DNA of 64,000 bases from Scolanthus callimorphus. Its lineage: Eukaryota > Cnidaria > Anthozoa > Actiniaria > Edwardsiidae. Shown one piece after another: positions 37,334-47,200 of this stretch (position 1 is the first letter of the stretch; each line of letters starts with the position of its first letter). The stretch is from positions 23,665,355 to 23,729,354 of the forward strand of contig CM066921.1 of NCBI GenBank assembly GCA_033964015.1. The letters are read 5' to 3'. Both the position numbers and the translations under genes were made by a program. Below the pieces are notes generated by a model. The model did no database searches. It was not told the DNA's origin and saw only the letters and a list, made by a program, of their open reading frames with translations.

Positions 37334-38250
37334 CCTGAAGATGGCTCTAGCTGCTAAACGCAGCTGCGAATGCGAATAACACTCAAAACACGGCTCTTTA
37401 CAAGTCTCCCCTTTCCGCCATTTTTGGTTCCTTCTTCAGCATTGAGCCCGCGAAATTAGATCAGCGGATTTACCCCATTTAGTACTGCTCCCCACCCCTC
37501 CCTTACAAACTGACAAAGTCTTCTATGCCTTCATGAAAAAAATATAAATAAATAATATAGCACTAGTAACATTGTAGGAAGGGCCGTAGGAGGGAGGGTT
37601 GCATATTTCTGATAGTTTATATGTAGTAAACAAAATAGCACGCCCTGTAAACAACTAATAGGGACGGGTGAAATGTTTTTTGTTTTGGACACCACACCGG
37701 AAACGCGTAAAGTGTATCGAGCCACCTTTACTTCCGGTTAACCCCGGGTGGTTTTTAATTGTTGATTTTGAGAGAACTGCCCACATATTTTATATCCTTA
37801 TTCAAGAGCAGAGCGCTTCATTGTTTTTCAATCGACTAGATTTGGCAACGTGAGAGACTGTGGCTTGCGGGAAAGAAAATCCGTCAAGTTTGTGTAATTT
37901 TTGAGAGGCTGTTGGTGTTACCAATTCAACTGTATCCTCCCCTGAGTGGAGTTCTTTTGTCCTAGCACCGAAGGTTGCTACGAACTCAACGTCACTCTGT
38001 TCATCTTCGCCGTCCAAGCTCACAAAACGGAGCCAAATAAACCAGCTAAATCAACAACTGGAACCTCAACAACAAGACACAACCTAGAATACTTCAATAT
38101 CATTCAAAATGCGTGGTTATGGTTAGCAGAAAGCACTGCAATTCTATGAGAGAAAATCCAAGCCGCGCGGATGGACAATGATGAAGATCTCATTCACGAG
38201 ATAGCTGTTCATAAATTACCAAGCTTTATCATTCATTCTGTTATTCTATA
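37334..38250. promoter_or_regulatory. Shared divergent promoter region
   Basis: The ARHGAP17-like start codon (minus, 37333) and the membrane-protein start codon (plus, 38251) point away from each other across 917 bp. No clear TATA box sits at a convincing distance from either. The region also contains the short minus-strand frame described separately. Confidence 0.45.
37802..38103 (-). CDS. Short coding-like frame with one-base break, unidentified
   Basis: From ATG at 38103 the frame reads MILKYSRLCLVVEVPVVDLA then GLFGSVL and hits TGA. One base over, the frame continues directly as VSLDGEDEQSDVEFVATFGA and on to ...SSRLKNNEALCS, stopping at 37802-37804. The total of 302 nt would be 100 residues plus stop if one T were added to the TTTT run at about 38024-38027. 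Its composition is protein-like and acidic, but I know no family with this sequence. It lies wholly inside the divergent promoter interval. It may be a small gene, an unannotated exon, or a chance frame. Confidence 0.4.
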
Positions 38251-41200
38251 ATGCCTGGACGACGAGCAATACTCTCATTAATATTTGCGCTAGTATTTCT
38301 GAAGATTTCAAGAACAGAAGGTTAGTAAAACTTAGTTTTAAGCACGGGAAATGAGCGGTCAGGCGACGCAGAAAACAGGATCTGGGTCTACTTGATTAGA
38401 AAGTTGTTTGTATGGGGGCTGGTTGATGGTAAAAATGTTTTCTTTATCAAAAGTTTTAAACTCATATCAATAAACAAGACAATTATGAAAATATCCGATC
38501 CTTTTATTTATCATCGATAGCTAACAAGGTACAGTTTCGTTTAGATTGAAGTTTTATTGGAGTTTTTAGTTTTGTGAATCTGCGGGTTCGTGTTCCTTTC
38601 GTACGGAAAGACAAACTTTCACCTCACGTATGCTCAAAAATATCTCAAGGACTTCGTTGATTGATTAATTTAACGAATAATAGTCCTATTCCTACTAGAA
38701 CGTGCTTTGAAATAGCCATGTACACGATTTTGTACAATTTTACACTCTGTTTGAATAAACACCTTGGAATTGGAAATCAGCTATTTTGATCAAGCTCGTC
38801 AGACAACTTTGTGAATTTTCTGAAAGTCGTGACCTGAAATGACAAACTTGCTTATGTTGCAAAATCGAGATCGATTCGTCGCGATTTGGACGGAAACGTT
38901 AACAAGAATTCGGTTTTCTCTTTCCTGAGTTAAATAATTACCGCTTTACGACTTAGACAGAGCATCTTTGAACAGGAAACGTACGGCAAGGCAAAGAGAA
39001 GGACATTTGTCTGCTTTATTCAGATAAATTTCAAGATCAGATTTCATCTTTTAAGGAAATCTGTTTTCAATTTTTGCTTGAATTTTCTATAGTGTAGAAA
39101 AATAGAACTTGAGTGAAACTCCATCAAGACTAATCTGCATTTAATGTATTTCGCAGATCGCTTGTTTTTGTTTTAAATGAGATTCCTTTGTTTGGCTATA
39201 CGAAAGGCTTATGTTTTTCCTTAATCCTAAAACCCTTTAAACAATTAAAACTTGTAAAAGACAAAAGGAGTGCAGTAATACATATTTCCCATTTAGGCCT
39301 TTTTGAATCCCTTACAACCCTGCTCACTTAAAATTGCAGCCTAGTTTTAGAGCTTAGAGGTTTAAATTTGTCTGATATAAAACCAGCTGTCAGTTAGTTA
39401 GAGATAAGAGCCAAAACATCTTAATCTACCCCTCACCATTTTATGAGAAACTGAATTAAAATTATAACTGTTTTGTGGACATCTGATAAGCAAGCGAACC
39501 TGGATGAGCTAGTACTTAGAAGGCTAACAGTTATGTTAATAATTTTCATAAGGTTTGGCACAAAGCAAAAACTAAACAAAATTTTCTACTGAGCTTTTTA
39601 CATCCTCTGTGTATGCGTGTATGATATAGCACTTGGCTTTAAAGTTTTAGATTCTTAAGTGTTTGGCAAGGTCTTGTATTTCAGAGGTTGTGATAAATTT
39701 CCAATAACCCTGATTATTCCTACAGTTTTCATTAAGAACCTGGGCAATTGCTTCCATTTTAGCTCTTTTTGTTGAAAAAAAAATATATATATATATATAA
39801 TATTTGGTTCATTATATTCATTTAAATTTCTGCAGTACATGGCTGCTTGAACATTTCAGGGCTGAATGTCTATTGTTTGAATCCAGAAAAAGAATCCACA
39901 ACTTCTGTGGTAGCCTGAAATTCAGCCAGCCCTTCGCTCTCAATCGTGCCTCACTTTGCGAGAAGAGACATCTGAAATCACCACAAGATTTTCTCATCCA
40001 TTAATCACAAACAAGTAAAAATCACAAAAAAAAAAATTTCCAAGACATCACACAATTTCTTGAACGGTTGTGGTGTCTAGAAGCCTGGTTGGAGGTTTTC
40101 ACACACTTTTTTTGCTTAGGGTGACCATGCATTGTCATGGAATCGCCTGCACTTCTTCGTGAAAGGCAACCAATCAGATTCTACTGATTTTGGGTCAGTA
40201 ATAAGTAATATAAGTAATGGGTGAGAAAATCTTGTGGTGAATTTAGACTCTCCTCTCAAAAGTGAGGTACAATCAAGAGTGAAGGGATGGCTGAATTCCA
40301 AGGCTATACTCCTATGGAAGGTGTGAATATATATATAAGTCTCTCAGAAATAAAAGCAAGGTTGCCGAGGTTTTCCTAATGTTCTCCATTCTTCATGATT
40401 TGTTTACTACTGGTTTTCCTTTCTTTTGTCTTTAGTTTTTTTATCTAAAAATACAACAACTTTCCTAACATCTTAATGAGCCATCTTTCATGTAAAATAA
40501 AGCAAAACATATTTATATACAATACTACCATTTTCGTTCAACCCTGAAGCTTGACGATTTTTTAGTGTAGGTTTATGTTTCAAACGTGCACAAAAGAAGT
40601 TGTCACGTTTCTCACACTCTGATTGGCTGAAAAATAAAGGTCAAATCAGCAGCCAATCAGCGAGCGAGAAACGCAACAACTTCTTGACATAACGTGCACA
40701 TTTGAAACGTAAACCTGCGCGAAAAATTGTCACGCTTTAGGGTTGAACAAAAATGGTTTAGTAAATAGCTTCCCACTTGGACTAGCTTTCTAGCTATCTG
40801 TGGGCTATAAATATTTTTTTTAGTTGGAAATATTCTGAAAATAAAAATGTTGTTGTTGTTTTGGAACAGGCTGAGGTACAACCCTCATCTCTCTGTGGAT
40901 TTTCCTTTTAAAAAATACAGTAAAAAAATACTGCTCTCTTGATTTCTCAATCCTAATCTGGAATTACAAATTGGGAAGTCATTTTGTGTACCTTTTTTTC
41001 TTTTCGGAGTTCAGTTCAGTTCCTCTTGAGAGGTGAGGCCCCACTGGAGTTCATTGACTTGGCTAAACTCAATAAAATATCCTTTGAAACATTTCCCATT
41101 TCGTCCTCCATCCATGAAGCTAGTGACTTATCATAACTTTGCTTCAATTATTATTATTTTTTATTTATCTTATTTCTTTTAAATTCTATTATTGTAATTT

Positions 41201-44200
41201 TTACTACTATTTTAATATTTTTATTGTACATTTTTATGATTTTAGATATCTTGCAATAACTTTTATTTTTCATAGGAATTTTAATCTAGGCCGATGTTAT
41301 CACCAATTGTAAATATCTTATCAGCTATTCATTTTAAACTATTGTTATGATATATCATTGTAAAGCGCCACTGGATTTTTAGTAGAAGCGGCGCTATATT
41401 AAATTGATTATTATTATTATTATTATTATTTACAGGAAAATATTTAAAGAACACTGGAGTACTTCCAACAACAGGAAACAACCTTCCTAATGATGTCCCA
41501 ACTGTGAAGCTCAAAAGCACCCCCCTGGAAACAGCTGCACCTCCTGCAGCCCAGGAGGGGTTCACAGGAACACAGTCAAGTGTTAGTCTGCAGGGTGGTG
41601 AAGGGGGTGTGGGTACAACTGCTAATGCTACTATACAAAAGTTGTCAACCCAGGCTTGACTAAATCAAGTAAGTACAGGGCCTGAAATCTGTTCTGTTCT
41701 GCTGGTTATCATTGTTGACCCTGATTCTCTTGGGAATTTGAAAAGTGGGAAAAGCTTATTTTCCAGTGAATGGTTCCCAAAGGATGTTTCTTATTGAGAT
41801 TTTTAGGTGCTTGGGTTTCAGTTCCAATAATTCCAGTTGTCCAATCTATGGGAAGGTTGACTTTTCCCATTTACCAATTTTCTTATTTCCCATTTTATCT
41901 TATTTCCCATTTTTTCCCATTTACCAATTTTCTTATTTCCCAGTTTTCTCATTATAGGGCCCTATAGTGTGACCATATAACCCATACAGCCAATTGTGTT
42001 TGACTGTTTAACCCACAAACAGTTTGCATGGGCAACCGCCATGTTTATTTTTCACTGACCAATCAGAGAGAGGCTCTTTGGTTCTCCAACGTTCAAACAT
42101 AATGTGCAAACTGTCAGCCAGGTTAAACAGTCAAATTCAATTGGCTGTAATTTGTGAGTGGTACCCCTTCTGTGTCACCCTAAATGGCAGCTTGTGGTTT
42201 ATCCATAGACAAGTGCAGTTGGGAAACTTTTTAAAAATTGACTAAATCTATTGATTAATTAATGCCATTTTTTTTTTTGGTGACACTTAAATTGTTTTCT
42301 ATATGAATAATTAAATGTTATATTGGTTAATTGCAGGTGGTCTGCAATACTGGCACTATATTGTGATAGGGATTGCTGCCCTTGCTGTTCTTGTTGTTGC
42401 CCTTATCGTATTCTACTCAAAGTTTATTAAATGGTGAGTAACCATGCCTCTTTTTTAAGGTTCTGCCAAAAAAATTGTTTGGCTGTTCAGTGTATCAATT
42501 AATTCATGATAACTGACAGGAAACTCTGTCAGCTACATTTTTGTATTTATTGTGTAATATTTTGAAATGTTCAAGACTTCAACAGTTTAGTAATAAACAA
42601 TATCAGATAATCTTAAGTGGAACGACCACATTAGTGAAGTCATGAAGAAAGCAGCATCGAGGCTCTACCTGCTTAGGCAGTTTAAGCGCGCTAACGCCGA
42701 TACAAGCGAGCTGTTGTGCTTCTATATAACCTGTATTCGTCCTATCCTGGAATACGCCTGCCCTGTATTTCATAGTAGTTTACCAGCGTATCTCTCTAAA
42801 GAGCTGGAGAGCGTTCAGCGGCGCGCCTTACGAATCATGTCCCCTGATCTGAGCTATAGCGAAGCCCTAGAGGCGACTGGTCTAGTGTCTCTCAATGATA
42901 GAAGGCAACTACTAAGTGAGCGACTCTTTTATGAAATACACCAAGATAGTAACCATAAGTTGCACAACCTTTTACCGACTCGTAATAATTGCAACCGTTT
43001 GAGGCGTAACCGCACTTTTAATTTGCCTCTGTGCAAAACGGCACGGTTTCGAACAAGTTTTATTATCCACAACGCGGCTAAGATGTAAATATTTCGAATT
43101 TTTATTGTAATTAACTAGTTTTTAAACCTTTTAGTATCATTCTTGTATATAGTATTTTATTTATTTGTATATTTTATGTAAATTTTCCGGTATTCAGCTT
43201 TATGGCTGCCAAGGAAATTTTAATAAAGCTATCTATCTATCTAGTTAACCATTCTTTGCAAAAAGCTGATTTTCCAAGGGCACTTCAGAATGGGCTGTTC
43301 CAAAAAACAGTCATACCCCCCTATCAACGAACCCCTGTGGAAATTCTACATTCTCTTGTGCCCCTGTGAAAATTCCACAGTTGTAAATGAATGCCATGTG
43401 GAAATCCTGGGGTGAAAAGAAAGGCCTTGTGGAAATTCCAGGTCCAAACAAAGACCTCTGTGGAAATTCCAGGGCCAGGCGCAATGACACCTTTGGAAAT
43501 TCCAGCTTCCTCAGGGGGGGGGGGAGGATATAAAATAGAACAGCCCAATGGAAAGTGTTAGGAATAGGCCATAGGGACCCCAGCAACCTGTTAACGAGAT
43601 GTTTTGTCAAAATCAGCTGTGAAAATCAGCTTTATCATGAATGGGGTTCTGCATGAACAATCTGAGTGTATGTTCACGAGAAATGCTTATTTATTTACAT
43701 ATAATATTTGTTTGTGTTCACCAAACTCAGGAAGGATCATGGCTCGTATATGGTGTGGGATGAAACTGATGAGACAAGCCCTGCATTTACGAGGTACAAC
43801 CTTCTACAGAGACGACTTGATGAGATGTGAAACATTTAAAAAATGTCCTCTTAATCTAATTACATTATATTCTGCTTTTAGAGAGTCTGAGTTTCTCCTG
43901 GACACTCTGACAGGTAATCTAGGAAGTTCTCTTTTAATTAGCTATTACTAGGAGAGTGTGTGTGGGGGGGGGGTTCTCCCAAGTAAGAGTGATAGGGGTG
44001 CTCGTCGAGACATCAGAAAATGTACCCTAAAAATACCAGGACATAAAAAATCCACCCCCTTAAAAGCAAGCTTGTTTTTAGAGCTATAAAATGAATAAAG
44101 AAAGCCAGAAAACGTTGTGCTTGGTTTGTGACCCTTTCATTCTTTTGCGGACCATTTATTAGTGAAAGCCACAATGTTTCTCCGATACCCCTAAAAAATA

Positions 44201-47200
44201 CCTGAGAGTTGATTTTGACTCCTAAAAATATGACAAGCACCCCTATCAGGTTGACATGTGAAGACCCCCCCCCTTCCCCCGGAGGAGACTCTGAGTCCAA
44301 TGGGATTTCAAGATCCTAAGGTCTGTATGTAAGCGTTTCCCTCCTCCATCTCCCCTCCCCACCCCCCAAAAATCACTCACGTTTCTCTGACCTTTGAAAC
44401 CAGGGGCAGATCTAGGAAAGGGGTTGTGGTGTTGCACCCCCCCCCCCCCCCCCCCCCCCTTATGAGAGTGATAGATTCAATGAACTCTGTGGTTATTAAA
44501 AAGTTTTGAACTCAGTATGGATTATAACCAGTCCAACTTAGTGCTGCAACCCCACTCTGAAAAAACCCTGGAAACCCACAGAAAATGCTAATTGCTATGC
44601 AGGCTACAATGTAAGTGCATAATAAAATAATTGTGTGGTATGATGTCACGATAACATCTTACAATATTCTTTAATTCCCAGCTGATCCAGACCTTGCCAG
44701 TTCTGAGCTTCAACAATATGAGATCCCACTTGACTCAATAAGCTACACCCAAGTATACGTCAGCAGCACCAAGAAGGTGGCACCCAAACGGCCAAGCAAA
44801 GATGACGGGAGGAGGGAGAAAACACAGAAAGAAGCCAAAAGAAAGACGGACAATTCAATATCCCATCACTGACAAAGTTCACAAAGCGTGGGACAGTTTA
44901 CAATTCTGTGACGGACACATGCATGACTAGCATTATGAGTGAAGGTAATCTAAAGGTCTTATTTGAACGGCTCGGTGCAAGAACCACCTAAGTGATCTTT
45001 TGGACTGTTTTTCGATTTTCCGATTTTTCACAAACAAACTGCAGAAACATTGTTAAAATAGCCTAAAACTAGCCTCTCTGCATTTTCCCCAAAAAATCGC
45101 CACGAGATCACTGTAAAACAGTGTCTTCCTTTTTTCAAGCGCAAGGCATTATGGGTAAAACTTTAAAAAATTGACAGCACTTCCTCCCTGGCCCCGGTTT
45201 TAGATATTTTTTTATAAGTGCCTAGTCGCTCGCACCTGTCAACTGAATATTGCGCCGAATGCATTCTTTTGGAATCAAAACTAACCCAAATTGTCTTGAC
45301 AGTGCTGAAATCCTGCTACAGAACAACAGAGAAGCTTCATAATACTAGACGAGTCATCACACGGCCTGCCAAATTCTTTGTGACTCGATTTTGCTCGTAA
45401 AATTTGCTCCTCACTTGTGACTTCTTCCACAAGTTTGTCTCTACCGACTTTGTTTGCTTTATGATGCAAGCAAAGTGGCTCCTGTAGTAGAAAATGACTT
45501 GAAAAAAGCACTTATAAAGCGAATTCATGGCTCGCTCTCTGTTCGACAAGCGACACCAAGAATCCAACGGCCTTCACTGAAAAGGGTGAGCCCTTAGTCT
45601 TTACAAACAGTGGGGTTTTTTTTTGGGGGGGGGGGGGAGCAGGAAGTCTTTAACTTTTTCAAGTAGAAGAACCTTGCAAAATGAGCGAAATTACAGAGAT
45701 AAATTCGGGCTACAAAGGGTTAACAATGCGCCAGGTAGGATGAAAAGCTCTTTTCAATTCAAAACAATAGACAAATCTTTGCGGCTTTATAGGCAAAACC
45801 CTTGGCTTTGTGCCACTTCTAGGGTTAGGTTTAGCCTTCGGATTAGATTTAAGTTCGGGTTAGATTGAGTTTAGGGTTAAGGGTTTAAGGCTGAGGTCGT
45901 TTTACATCGTCCTCACCGCGATTTTTAGGAACTTAGACTCTTTGAACATGATTTGCGCAGAATTTTTAAAAACCGATAAACAGTCTGAATAGTCTCTTAG
46001 GTCGTTGTTGATAAAGCCACTGGTTAGAGGCCGTTTTACAGCGTTCTCGCAGCGATTTTTGTGGGAAAATGCAGAGAGGCTAGTTTTAGGCTATTAATTT
46101 AACAATGTTTCCGCAGTTTGTTTGTGAAAAATTGGAAAATCGAAAAACAGTCCAAAAGATCACTTAGGTGGTTCTTGCACCGAGCCATTCATTTAACGCA
46201 ATGGGCTGTTCCAAAATTCTCATACCCTTAACTTTAAGGGAAATAGCTTGTTGCCATAGCAACAACACCTGCTGTACCCTGCATATCAAGAAACTCAAAA
46301 TTTAAAAAAAAAATGCTCTAACCCTGAGGGAATTGCATGCTCCTGCACAAATTCATGAAAATTCCACTTTCTCTTGTGGCCCCTGTGGAAATTCTAAAGT
46401 TGGAATTGGAGTCGACTTCATTTATTAAATTTGCCGAGTTCCAGGAAATCCTCACGCGAGGCTCCAATAACTGTCTAATGGAATTCAAAAGTTCAAATGC
46501 TGATAAAATTTCACAAAGCAACTTTCATATTGTTTTGTTACTTTCTTGTTGCCATAGCAACAACACTTGCTGTACCCTGCATACAAATTTTCAAAAATTG
46601 ATCTAACCCTGTGGAAATTCCACGCTCCCACACAAACTCTGTGGAAATTCCAAGTTTCAAGTCAAGTTTATTTATTAAATTTGCCCGAGGGCCAGGAAAT
46701 CCTCACAGAGTGAGGCTTCAATTACTGTCTAATGGATTCAAAAGTTTAAATGCTGATAAAAAGTCACTTTTCGTATTTGTTGTGTTACTTTCTAGGTACG
46801 TTAAATGGAGATATGACCATAAGTGGTAACACACTGGAAATGTTATCCAACAGTCGACTGGATAAGTACGGCTCCCTGAGGAATGTCTCTTCAGCCTTCC
46901 CACACTTTGATAGCATTTCTCCTAAAGACACCCTCAAACTCTACAACATGGGTAACAGAACCAAAAGCACATCCAACCTACTACACGTGCGACCCTTACC
47001 AGCCGTACCCATTAGCAAAAGATTCTCTAAGAGTTTGGACAAGCTTAGGCTGTTTCACACTCTGCCTGAGATACGACCTAAAAAGGGACAAAAACGACCA
47101 CTGCCTGACTTACCACTGAACCCTCCACCTATTGTGAAATCAGCAAGTGTTGGTTGCCATGTCAACAGAATAATTGACAACAACAATGAGACATCACCTA

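Noticed and set aside
45825..45895. Interstitial telomeric repeat
   Set aside because: There are only scattered TTAGGGTT-like words, not a tandem TTAGGG array.
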